In this document: piece after piece, positions 24,156 through 32,333 of the stretch
How the letters are laid out: each line of letters starts with the position of its first letter
Position numbering within the stretch: the first letter of the stretch is position 1
Assembly (NCBI GenBank): GCA_964413535.1
Contig: CAYPTB010000033.1
Location: forward strand, 1-60,841
Direction: 5' to 3'
DNA from: CAYPTB01 sp964413535
Lineage (GTDB): Bacteria > Planctomycetota > UBA1135 > GCA-002686595
Length of the DNA stretch: 60,841 nt
Notes under the pieces: model-generated
The model's database searches: none
The model's input: only the letters and a program-made list of their open reading frames with translations
What the model was told of the DNA's origin: nothing
Position numbers and translations under genes: made by a program

Positions 24156-24391
24156 AAGACAGCGCCAGATACGTGAAGATCGTCGAGTGGTCGGAGGAAG
24201 ACCAGTGCTACGTCGGCAGTTCTCCAGGACTGATCTACGGAGGGTGTCACGGTGACGACGAGAAGGAAGTCTTCGATGAGCTTTGCCGAATCGTCGAGGA
24301 CGCGATCGACATGTACCGGAGGGAGGGGAAGCCGTTGCCGCCGGCTACGTCGGGTCGCGACTTCGCCAACAAGATGCAAGACGTCGCATAG
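24152..24391 (+). CDS. hicB: HicB-type antitoxin (short form)
   Basis: The 79-residue product has the partial RNase H-like HicB fold: KIVEWSEEDQCYVGSSPGL, a GCHGDDEKEVFDELC segment and a helix with EDAIDMYRREGKPLPPA. It ends soon afterwards, without an obvious ribbon-helix-helix or helix-turn-helix DNA-binding domain, so it may neutralise HicA without repressing its own promoter. Its ATG overlaps the hicA stop. No recognisable terminator follows within 200 bp. Confidence 0.9.
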   Translation: MKDSARYVKIVEWSEEDQCYVGSSPGLIYGGCHGDDEKEVFDELCRIVEDAIDMYRREGKPLPPATSGRDFANKMQDVA

Positions 24392-24587
24392 ACAACGTGT
24401 CGGGCAACCGCGCTGACTCCCTTCGCGCAGTGGATCGTGCCGCGACCTCAACTTCGAGACCCCATGTGGGAAGGAGTCGAGGACCTGCTCGTCTGCTTGG
24501 AAGTCTCCTTCAAGGCTGACCCGAGCTGCGCAGCAGGACCGAATGGAGGAACGCGGCTCCGGAGGATGCGCTGGGCCACGGGGCCGC

Positions 24588-24593
24588 TAACCT
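24588..24593 (+). promoter_or_regulatory. -10-like box TAACCT, leaderless promoter candidate
   Basis: TAACCT ends 7 nt before the ATG of the GH38 gene. No Shine-Dalgarno lies in the spacer. It is the weakest match to a -10 consensus in the set. Confidence 0.35.
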
Positions 24594-24600
24594 CTAGGCG

Positions 24601-27600
24601 ATGGCGACGACAGCGAAGCTCGCGTTCGTCTTGCAAGTCGGACTGGCGGCTTCGAGCGCGGCTGGCCAGGATCCCGCGCAGCCCCTTCCGTTCGCCGTCG
24701 AGGCGACGGAGCTCGTTCTCGGGACGAGCGACTTTCCGTTCGCGGTGTTGCGGCTCGAGCTGACAGAGCCTTTGCAGGAACGAACGGTCGTCTTCGTGAA
24801 GTACGAGCCTCCGGGGCCGCTGCGCCCCGATCGTGTGCTTCCCGAACCGCGCGATCCGGAGCCGCCGGTTTCGGAGCCGCTCGATGAGGCGAAGCTGCTC
24901 GAGGCGCTCAGCAAGCTCGGGTACGTAGACGAGAGGTCGAACCCCGAGACGTTCTCGCGCGACCTCGAGTTCGAGCTCGTGGAGGGGCGGACGAGTCTCG
25001 ATCTGCCCGTGCCGATGCCGGTGGGGGACGAGCGGCTGCGCGCGACCGTCGTCCTGTGGGACGGCGAGCGCTGGTACGAGAAGCAGGTCGAGTACGCGCG
25101 GCCCGACACCGGCTGGGTGCTCTACTTCGTGCCGGGGTTCCATTACGACCCGGTGTGGTGGAACACGCAGGCGCACTACACCGAGACCGGGCGCTACATG
25201 GACTCGCACGTGGGGCCGGGGCTCGAGCTCGTGGAGGCGTACCTCGCGGCGTGCGCGGAGGATCCCGACTACGCGGTTGCACTGCACCAGCTCCCGTACC
25301 TGAAGACTTTCTTCGAGGCGCGGCCGGAGCAAGCGAGCCTGCTCGTCGACTACGTTGCTCGCGGGCGCGTCGGAGCGGTGGGGGGCACGTACAACGAGCT
25401 CTCGAGCACGCTCGTCAGCGCCGAAGCCGTCGCGCGCAACGCGATCTACGGGACGCTCTTCCAGCGCGAGATCGTCGGCGGGAGCGCCGATACGTTCTGG
25501 CAGTGCGACGTCTTCGGCCACGACCCGTCGTTCCCGAGCTTGATGGCGCGGGTCGGCCATCGGAACGGCGCGTTCGCGCGCGGGCCGTTCCACCAATGGG
25601 GCGCGCCCCGCGAGCAGGTGAACTTCCCGAGCGAGTTCCTGTGGATGGCGCCGGACGGCGAAGCGGTGCTCACGCACTACATGACCGGCCACTACGGTTA
25701 CGCGTACGGGCGCTTCGCCAACGGTTCGAACCGCGCGTCGGACGACGTCGCCACGACGAACGCGATCGTGCGTGCGATGTTCGAGGACCTGAAGCGCCCC
25801 GCTTTGACGCACCACGTGCTGCTCCCGATGCACATGGACTTCGTGCGGCCGCTCGAGAACCTGGGTGACGTCGTGCGCGCGTGGAACGCGATCTACGTCT
25901 CGCCGCGGGCGGTGATCGGCACGGGCGAGGAGTTCTTCGAGGCCGTGCGCGACGAGATCGCGGAGCGCGGCATCGTGCCGAGCGTCATCACGCGCGACAT
26001 GAACCCGATCTACACGGGCTGCGGCGTGTCGTTCGCGGACCTGAAGCTCGCGAACCGCGCCTGCGAGACGACCCTGCGCGAGGCGGAGATCACTGCGACG
26101 ATCGCGTGGGTGCACGGCGCGGAGTACCCGTCGCGCGGGCTCGACCGCGCTTGGCGCCAGTTGCTCTTCAACGCCCACCACGACGCCGTCACGGGCTCGA
26201 TGTCCGATCAGGTGTACCTCGACGTCATGGCGGGCTACCGCGACGCGCTCGAGATCGCCACGGAGGTTCGCGACCGCGCGCAGGACTATCTCGGAAGCCG
26301 TGTGAACGCTCCCCACGCCGACGCGCTCGTCTGGAACGCGACCGAGCGCGAGCGCGATGACTGGGTCGAGACCGAGCACGCCCGCGCCGACAGAGGTACC
26401 GATGGAGCGCCTGAGGAGACGGCCGCGAGCGCGTACGAGCGCGGCGAGAGCATTTGGATCGAGATGCGCGACGAGAAAGGTGCGCATCAGGGGTGGTGGG
26501 GACCCGCCCAGAGCATCGATTCGCGGGTCTTCGCCAGGCGCGTTCCGGCGTTGGGCTACGCGCCGCTCGAGCTCGCAGGCGGCAAGAGCGGCGGGAATCT
26601 GTGGTCGCTCGAGAACGAGTACCTCAGCCTCCGGATCGAAACTGCTCGCGGCGGGGCCCTCGCGAGTCTCGTTGTGAAGGCAACCGACCGCGAACTCCTC
26701 TCCGGGCCCGCGAACGATCTCGTGTTGCTCGCGGAGTATCCGGTGCTCCCGGGCCACGGTGAAGGCCCTTGGCATCTCGCGCCGACCGGTGAGCGCAAAC
26801 CGGGCACCGACGTGATCGCGACGGTGCTTCGAGGAGGTCCCTACCGGATCGTGCTCGAAGCAGATTACGACACGTTCTCCAAACGCCAGGTGATCCAGCT
26901 CCTGCCGGGAAGTAAGCAAGTCGACTTCGAGACGACCATCGTCGATTGGAAGGGACGCGACCAACTGCTGCGCGTCGAGTTCCCGCTCGACCTGCCCGGT
27001 GCTCGGCCCGTGTTCCAGACGGCGGCGGCCGTGATCGGGAGGCCGTTCGCGCGCGACGTCGACACGGCGCAGGACGCGTGGACGCTCGATCAGACCTGCT
27101 GGCAGTGGGCTGGTCTCGGCGCAGTCGCGACACTCGAGATGACGAGCGGGGATGCAGTCGTGCATCGACGTGCGTTGGGCGTCGGCGAGATCGTCCTCGG
27201 CGCAGAGACGCCGGCCGAGCGCTTGCGACAGGCGAATCGCCTTGCCGCGGCGCTCGTCGCGTGCGGCGTGACGACGACGATCACGCGCGAGGACGAGCGC
27301 CGCTACGGCGACCTCACCTTCGACTCGAACGCGCCGGACTTCCGCGTTCTATATGGAGAGCGCAGCGAGCACGCGCTCCTGCGCGGGCACGCGGAGCGCG
27401 CCGAGATCGCGCCGGGTGTGTCGTGCGCGTGGGTCGAAGACATCGATGTCGGCCTACTCCTGCTCGAGCCCGCGGAGGGTCTCGAGGCGGTGCTCGCCGA
27501 TCTCGCGAACGATCAGCGCATCCGCGTGCCGCTGGTGCACACGCGCACGCTCGAGGAACTCGGGCTCGCTCGGGAGCTCGACGAGCCCGGCGGTGCTCGC

Positions 27601-30036
27601 CCGTCGCGGTACCAGTCCGTGCCGGACTACGGCGTCGCGCTCGTGAACCGCGGACCCGTCAGCATGCACGTGTCCGCCGCCGGCGTGCTCGGCCTGAACC
27701 TCCTGCGCAGCTCGGCGAGCTGGCCGTCGGGCACGTGGATCGATCCGCCTGCGCGGCGCCTGCCCGACGGCGCGCCGTTCGGGACGATGCACGGGAGCCA
27801 TACGTTCCGCTACAGCCTCCTCGTGCACGCGGGCGACTTCCGTGACGCCGCGCTGAACGCGCGGGCGCAGGAAGTGCAGCATCCGTTGGTCGCGCGAGGA
27901 ACGCGAAAGGTCGCGCGAGCCGTGCACGACGGCGCCCGCGATGACGAACGAGACGCGCCGGCGGCGGCAGATGCGCCGGATGGAGCTCGCCCGTCCGAGG
28001 ACGCCGCCGGCCGCGTCCGCGATCTTCCGGCCTCCGCCGGCTTCCTCGCTGTCGAGCCCGCGGGCGTGCTCGTGACGGCGCTGAAACCAGCGGGCTTCCC
28101 GGATGCGCGCTGGCGCATCGGGACGAACGCGGTGGGTGAGCACGTGAAGCTCGGTGCCGCGAAGGGTTCGTCGCGGATCGTGCTGCGGTTGTGGAACGGA
28201 ACGGGGCGCGCGGTTGACGCGCGCGTCCTCTTCGGCGAGCTCGCGCTCGCCTTCGCACCGGCGCGGGCCTGGAGGGCGGACCTGCTCGAGGTCGAGCGCG
28301 AGGAGCTCGTGCTGGCGGACGGCGCGCTCGTCGTTCCGCTCGCCGCGAACGCCTACGAGACGGTGATCCTCGAGGGCGCGGCGCGCCAGCGCGACCCGCA
28401 CGCGCCGAGCCTCGATCCGACGCGCGGGGGCGTCTCGCCGAGCGCGTACTGGCTCGAGAACCGCGGCGAGGGCGTGACGGGGAACGGCGTCGCGTCGATC
28501 GTGCCCGCGGCGCGCGAGGTCGCGCTCGTGGACGGCGCGGCGACGGTCGAGCTCACCCTCGTGAACTCCGATCGCGTGTCGAGCGCGGTCTTCGCGCTCC
28601 AGGTCTCGGCGGCGGACGGGCTCGCCGTCGCGCTCGAGCCCGCGCGCGTCGAGCTCGCTCCCGCGTCGACCGGAACGGCGACGCTGTGTCTTCGGGCGAA
28701 CGGGAGCGCGCCGCGCGAACGCTCGCTCGTGACGATCCGCGCGCGGCACCCTTCGGCCCCGGGCGACACGACGCTCACCGCCGCCGTGTGGGTCGAGGGA
28801 GAGAAGGGCGCCGTGGCCGCCGACTCCCCCGCCTCCGCGGTGTCGATCGAGAACCTGGGCGCGATCGCGAGCGCGCCGGGTGAGCTGCGCGCGCTCGTGA
28901 GGAACCACACGCCCGGGCCGATTCCCGCGACGCTGCGCTGGCTCGCCCCGCTGTCCTCGTGGGAGGCGATTCCCGAGTGGACGCACGAGGTGTTGCTGCC
29001 GGCGCACGGCGCGCTCGAGGTCGCGACGGCGCTCGGGAGCGCCGACGACGGCTGGGCGATGCTCGAAGTGCTCTACGGCGGCGAGGTCGCGTACGGCGAG
29101 ACCGTCGCGGTCGTGAACGATCCGGAGAAGGTCCTGCTCGCCTTCGAGGTCGACCGAGTGCGGTTGAAGGATGGCGCGCCGAGCCGCGTGCAGGTGCGCG
29201 CGCGAAGTCTCGCGGGGCTCGAGGCCGACGCGCGCGTGGAGCTCGCGTGTCCGCCGGGTCTGCGCGCGCGCGAGATCGCGCGCTCGTTCGCCACGGACGG
29301 CAATCGTGCCGCGGGCGTGCAGTTACTCGTCGTCGAGTACGAAGTCGAAGCCGACTCTGCCGGCGGAGGGAAGGCGCGGCCGGCTCGTGGGAGCTTGCGC
29401 GTCCTCGGTCCGCGCGGCACCGCGGCGAGCGCGGCGTACACGATCGCGCCCGAGCAGCGCGCGCGGCCGCGGCTTGGCGAGGTCGAGGTGGACGGGGATC
29501 TCGTCGAGTGGGACGAGGCGGAGTTCACGCACGCTGCGGGCGAGCTCGGCGCGCTGCGCGCGGCCGTGCGCTTCGGCGCGGGCGGGCTCGCGCTCGCCTT
29601 CGCCGTCGAGGACGACGTCTTCCGCCAGCCGCACGCGAACGGTTCGCTGTGGGAGGGCGACTCCGTGCAGTTCGCGCTCTCGGCCGTCCCCGCGACGGGC
29701 TTCGGCTACGGGAGCCGCGACCTCGAGTTCGGGCTCGCGCGCACGCCGTCGGGGCCGCTCGTGTGGTGTTGGTACGGCGGCGAGGGCGGACGCACGGGTC
29801 GGCTCGACGAGGTCGAGCTCGCGGTGAGCGTCGCGGGCGGCACCACCGTGTACGAGGCGCGCATCCCGCGCGCGCTGCTCCCCGGTCTCGCGCTCGAGCC
29901 CGGCGCCGTGCTCGGCTTCGCCTACATCGCGAACGACGACGACGGCGCGGGCTACCGCGGCGCCACGCAGTGGGCAGGCGGGATGGCGGGCGGCAAAGAC
30001 GCGTCGCTGTTCGGCGAGCTCGTGCTGGAGAGGTGA
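24601..30036 (+). CDS. exported GH38 alpha-mannosidase with CBM9-like C-terminal domain
   Basis: The 1811-residue product has a short signal-like N-terminus (about 1-22) and a GH38 catalytic domain. The zinc motif GFHYDPVWWNT has H181 and D183; the expected nucleophile is D303 in FWQCDVFGHDPSFPSL; the family motif FNAHHDAVTGSMSD follows at about 523-536. GH38 middle and C-terminal beta domains extend to about 1100. A low-complexity acidic insert (about 1105-1140) and several beta-sandwich-like regions follow. The last 190 residues (from about 1620) resemble CBM9, with GEVEVDGDLVEWDEAEF and YIANDDDG. It probably hydrolyses alpha-mannosidic glycans outside the cytoplasm and is much longer than typical GH38 enzymes (about 1000 residues). 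Its stop codon lies inside inverted repeat 1. Confidence 0.92.
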   Translation: MATTAKLAFVLQVGLAASSAAGQDPAQPLPFAVEATELVLGTSDFPFAVLRLELTEPLQERTVVFVKYEPPGPLRPDRVLPEPRDPEPPVSEPLDEAKLLEALSKLGYVDERSNPETFSRDLEFELVEGRTSLDLPVPMPVGDERLRATVVLWDGERWYEKQVEYARPDTGWVLYFVPGFHYDPVWWNTQAHYTETGRYMDSHVGPGLELVEAYLAACAEDPDYAVALHQLPYLKTFFEARPEQASLLVDYVARGRVGAVGGTYNELSSTLVSAEAVARNAIYGTLFQREIVGGSADTFWQCDVFGHDPSFPSLMARVGHRNGAFARGPFHQWGAPREQVNFPSEFLWMAPDGEAVLTHYMTGHYGYAYGRFANGSNRASDDVATTNAIVRAMFEDLKRPALTHHVLLPMHMDFVRPLENLGDVVRAWNAIYVSPRAVIGTGEEFFEAVRDEIAERGIVPSVITRDMNPIYTGCGVSFADLKLANRACETTLREAEITATIAWVHGAEYPSRGLDRAWRQLLFNAHHDAVTGSMSDQVYLDVMAGYRDALEIATEVRDRAQDYLGSRVNAPHADALVWNATERERDDWVETEHARADRGTDGAPEETAASAYERGESIWIEMRDEKGAHQGWWGPAQSIDSRVFARRVPALGYAPLELAGGKSGGNLWSLENEYLSLRIETARGGALASLVVKATDRELLSGPANDLVLLAEYPVLPGHGEGPWHLAPTGERKPGTDVIATVLRGGPYRIVLEADYDTFSKRQVIQLLPGSKQVDFETTIVDWKGRDQLLRVEFPLDLPGARPVFQTAAAVIGRPFARDVDTAQDAWTLDQTCWQWAGLGAVATLEMTSGDAVVHRRALGVGEIVLGAETPAERLRQANRLAAALVACGVTTTITREDERRYGDLTFDSNAPDFRVLYGERSEHALLRGHAERAEIAPGVSCAWVEDIDVGLLLLEPAEGLEAVLADLANDQRIRVPLVHTRTLEELGLARELDEPGGARPSRYQSVPDYGVALVNRGPVSMHVSAAGVLGLNLLRSSASWPSGTWIDPPARRLPDGAPFGTMHGSHTFRYSLLVHAGDFRDAALNARAQEVQHPLVARGTRKVARAVHDGARDDERDAPAAADAPDGARPSEDAAGRVRDLPASAGFLAVEPAGVLVTALKPAGFPDARWRIGTNAVGEHVKLGAAKGSSRIVLRLWNGTGRAVDARVLFGELALAFAPARAWRADLLEVEREELVLADGALVVPLAANAYETVILEGAARQRDPHAPSLDPTRGGVSPSAYWLENRGEGVTGNGVASIVPAAREVALVDGAATVELTLVNSDRVSSAVFALQVSAADGLAVALEPARVELAPASTGTATLCLRANGSAPRERSLVTIRARHPSAPGDTTLTAAVWVEGEKGAVAADSPASAVSIENLGAIASAPGELRALVRNHTPGPIPATLRWLAPLSSWEAIPEWTHEVLLPAHGALEVATALGSADDGWAMLEVLYGGEVAYGETVAVVNDPEKVLLAFEVDRVRLKDGAPSRVQVRARSLAGLEADARVELACPPGLRAREIARSFATDGNRAAGVQLLVVEYEVEADSAGGGKARPARGSLRVLGPRGTAASAAYTIAPEQRARPRLGEVEVDGDLVEWDEAEFTHAAGELGALRAAVRFGAGGLALAFAVEDDVFRQPHANGSLWEGDSVQFALSAVPATGFGYGSRDLEFGLARTPSGPLVWCWYGGEGGRTGRLDEVELAVSVAGGTTVYEARIPRALLPGLALEPGAVLGFAYIANDDDGAGYRGATQWAGGMAGGKDASLFGELVLER

Positions 30037-30136
30037 GTACGGTGCCAGTCTTTCACCTCACCGCGCAACGGTCATGCATGAGCAGAGGTCTTGCGCGGTG
30101 AGGTGAAGAATTGGACTGGCACCGTACCCACCTCTC
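30028..30136. repeat. dispersed inverted repeat, copy 1
   Basis: Arms 30028-30068 and 30091-30136 are inverted copies of each other (one mismatch and a 5-nt indel) around a 22-nt loop. The core TACGGTGCCAGTC with TTCACCTCACCGCGCAA is shared in diverged form with the copies at 35941 and 41213. The outer 8 bp, GAGAGGTG and CACCTCTC, are symmetric here but absent from the other copies. The left arm contains the GH38 stop codon; the right arm contains GAGGTGA and the TTG start of the next gene. It resembles REP/BIME-type elements. Confidence 0.85.
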
Positions 30137-31391
30137 TCTGGGTCTCTTCGCGCTCGGCGCATTTGCAGCGGCGTGCTCCGGTGACGCGCAGGAGGGAGCA
30201 CATGAGCGGCCGTCGGTCCTTCCCGCATCGACGGAGCACAACGACGGTTGGTGGTCGGCCGTCGCGCATCTCGAGCTCGACGAGGCCCGCGCGCTCGACG
30301 ACGATGCCGACCGCCGCGCGTTCGTCGACGCACTCGCGGCGGCCGTCGACGGCGGCTCGGGCGCGGCGGAGGGCGCGCTGTGTGCGCTCGCGTCCGGTGC
30401 CGCCGACGCGTTGCTGCGCCGCCGCGCGGGTCAGGTGGCGCTGAACCTGCTGCGTATCGAGGGGCGTTGGGAATCCATGGGGGACTTCGGCGAGCGCTGC
30501 GGGCTCGCCCTGGCCGGCGATGCGATTCCCGCCGCGTTGCTCGCTCTCCCGGTGGAGTCGGTCGAGCTGCCCGACACGCCGGTCGTGCTGCCGCTCGTCG
30601 CGCCGGACGGGCGACTACCCCTCGTGATCGCGAGCGTGCGCGGGCCGAGCGGCGCGGAGGATCTGACGGCGCTCGTGGACACGGGTGCGGGCGCGTGCGT
30701 GATCGCGGCGGAGGCCGCGCGGCGCCTGGGCGTGACGCCCATCGGCGAGGATGCGGTCGCGATCCTCGGGAGCGCAGGCCAGGGCGCGAGCGCGCGCCCC
30801 GGCAGGTTGCCGGAGCTGCGCCTCGGCGAAGTCCGCGCCACCGACCTTCCCGTCCTGATCGTGGACACGGAGACCCTCGAGGCGCTGCTCCCCGGTATTC
30901 CCTTCGTCATCGGCTGGGAGCTGTTGCAACGGATGGTGGTCGAGGTCAGCGGAGCGACCAGTGAGCTCGTGCTGCGCAGGAGCGCGCGCGACGCGTCCGA
31001 CGGGGCGGCCGATCTCGTGTTGCTGTACGAACCCGTCGTGCGTCTCGAATCGAGCGGGACCGAGCTCTTGTTCTTGCTCGATACGGGCGCAACGAGCACC
31101 GACGCCACGCCGGCTCTCGTCGAGCGTTTGCGGCTCACCGATCTCGCCGAGGTGGAGGGCGGAATCAAGGGTCTCGGAGCCGTGCGAGAAGCGCTCGTGC
31201 CCGAGATCCCGCGCCTCGTGATCGTCTTGGCCGGCGTGACGCTCCAACTCGAGCACGTCACCGTGTGGGAGATGCCAGTCGAGCGCAACCGGCTGCTCGA
31301 GCTCGACGGCACGCTCGGAGCCGACGTCGCGCTGGCCGGGCGGTTGATCGTCGACGGCCCGGGACGACGCGTCGGTTTCGCAGCGCGCTGA
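30111..31391 (+). CDS. pepsin/retropepsin-like aspartyl protease, putative lipoprotein
   Basis: The 426-residue product starts with a lipoprotein-type signal (LSLGLFALGAFAAAC, Cys21). It has two aspartyl protease halves, each with a D-T-G motif: LVDTGAGACVIAAEAARRLG (D190) and FLLDTGATSTDATP (D324). Both catalytic aspartates are therefore encoded in one chain, as in duplicated retropepsin-like proteins. An N-terminal region of about 130 residues precedes the catalytic part. The only usable start is TTG at 30111, which lies with its Shine-Dalgarno (GAGGTGA) inside the right arm of inverted repeat 1; CTG at 30138 is the alternative. It converges on the M48 gene 3 bp away. Confidence 0.82.
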   Translation: MDWHRTHLSLGLFALGAFAAACSGDAQEGAHERPSVLPASTEHNDGWWSAVAHLELDEARALDDDADRRAFVDALAAAVDGGSGAAEGALCALASGAADALLRRRAGQVALNLLRIEGRWESMGDFGERCGLALAGDAIPAALLALPVESVELPDTPVVLPLVAPDGRLPLVIASVRGPSGAEDLTALVDTGAGACVIAAEAARRLGVTPIGEDAVAILGSAGQGASARPGRLPELRLGEVRATDLPVLIVDTETLEALLPGIPFVIGWELLQRMVVEVSGATSELVLRRSARDASDGAADLVLLYEPVVRLESSGTELLFLLDTGATSTDATPALVERLRLTDLAEVEGGIKGLGAVREALVPEIPRLVIVLAGVTLQLEHVTVWEMPVERNRLLELDGTLGADVALAGRLIVDGPGRRVGFAAR

Positions 31392-31394
31392 CGA

Positions 31395-32261
31395 TCAGGC
31401 GGCGCGGTTCGCCGACTCCCGCTCCCACTCGTCCTCGAGGCGCGCGAGTCGGTTCAGCGTGAGCGGGTGCGTGAGCTTCCGCTCGACCTTCCTCGAGAGC
31501 TTGTCGCTGGCGACCTCGCGCGCCTGGTCGCACAGGAGGTCGAGGTCCACGTGCCGGAGGAGCTTCGGTCCCGCGCACAAGAGCGCCATGCCGAGCACGG
31601 CGTCCTCGCGCGAGCCGACGAGGCGCGCCGCCACGCGGTCGGCGCTGAGCTCGTCGAGCCGGGAGAGCCAGCGTAGGAAGCGCCGCAGGTGGGAGCGGAC
31701 GAGATGCGAGTGGCCGAGCGCGACGTGGCCGAGCTCGTGACCGATCACGAAGGACAGGGCGCCGGGGCTCCCGCCGAGCAGGCACGCGTCGACGACCTCA
31801 TCGGTGAGCAGGATGGCGTCGCGCCGCGCGAAGCGCACGGCGAACGCGTTGGCCACCGCTGCGTCCACGACGTAGACCTCGGGCACGGCGGGGAGGTCGA
31901 GGCGGCGCGCGAAGTCCTCCACGCAGGCGTGGATCGGAGCGAGCTGCCGCGGACCGACGCAGAGACCGCTCCCGCGAATCTGCGCACGCGCGCGCTTGCC
32001 CATGTGGGCGGCGACGAACGGCCACGCGACCAACGCCGCGAGCGAGAGACCGTAGGTCATGGCGGCCAGGAACACGGAGCCCGCGACGACGACGAGCCAC
32101 GCGCAGACGACCGCGATCGCCGTGCGCGGCTCGATGCACGCGCGCGCGTCGAGGGCGGGTCCCGCGGCGGAGAGCTCGGGGAAGGTATGTGGGCGCTCGA
32201 AGGGAGCGGGGAGCTCTCGCGCGGGGACGACGCGCAAGTTGCGGGTGTTCGGGGGGTTCAT
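31395..32261 (-). CDS. M48 family zinc metallopeptidase
   Basis: The 288-residue product has two hydrophobic helices (about 48-90) followed by an M48 domain. The zinc site is HELGH at 175-179, and the third ligand is probably E204 in LDELSADRVAARL. ALGHSHLVRSH follows the active site as in many M48B proteins. It is probably anchored in the membrane with the catalytic domain in the cytoplasm or periplasm, like HtpX-type enzymes involved in envelope quality control; orientation cannot be told. The start is ATG at 32261. It is followed by the EgtB-like gene upstream on the same strand, 72 bp away. Confidence 0.9.
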   Translation of the reverse strand: MNPPNTRNLRVVPARELPAPFERPHTFPELSAAGPALDARACIEPRTAIAVVCAWLVVVAGSVFLAAMTYGLSLAALVAWPFVAAHMGKRARAQIRGSGLCVGPRQLAPIHACVEDFARRLDLPAVPEVYVVDAAVANAFAVRFARRDAILLTDEVVDACLLGGSPGALSFVIGHELGHVALGHSHLVRSHLRRFLRWLSRLDELSADRVAARLVGSREDAVLGMALLCAGPKLLRHVDLDLLCDQAREVASDKLSRKVERKLTHPLTLNRLARLEDEWERESANRAA

Positions 32262-32333
32262 GGCCCCATCTCGTCGGCGATCGCTTCGATCGGAATCGAG
32301 CTGGGACGGGGAATTCGTAGGCGGCGCGTCCCG

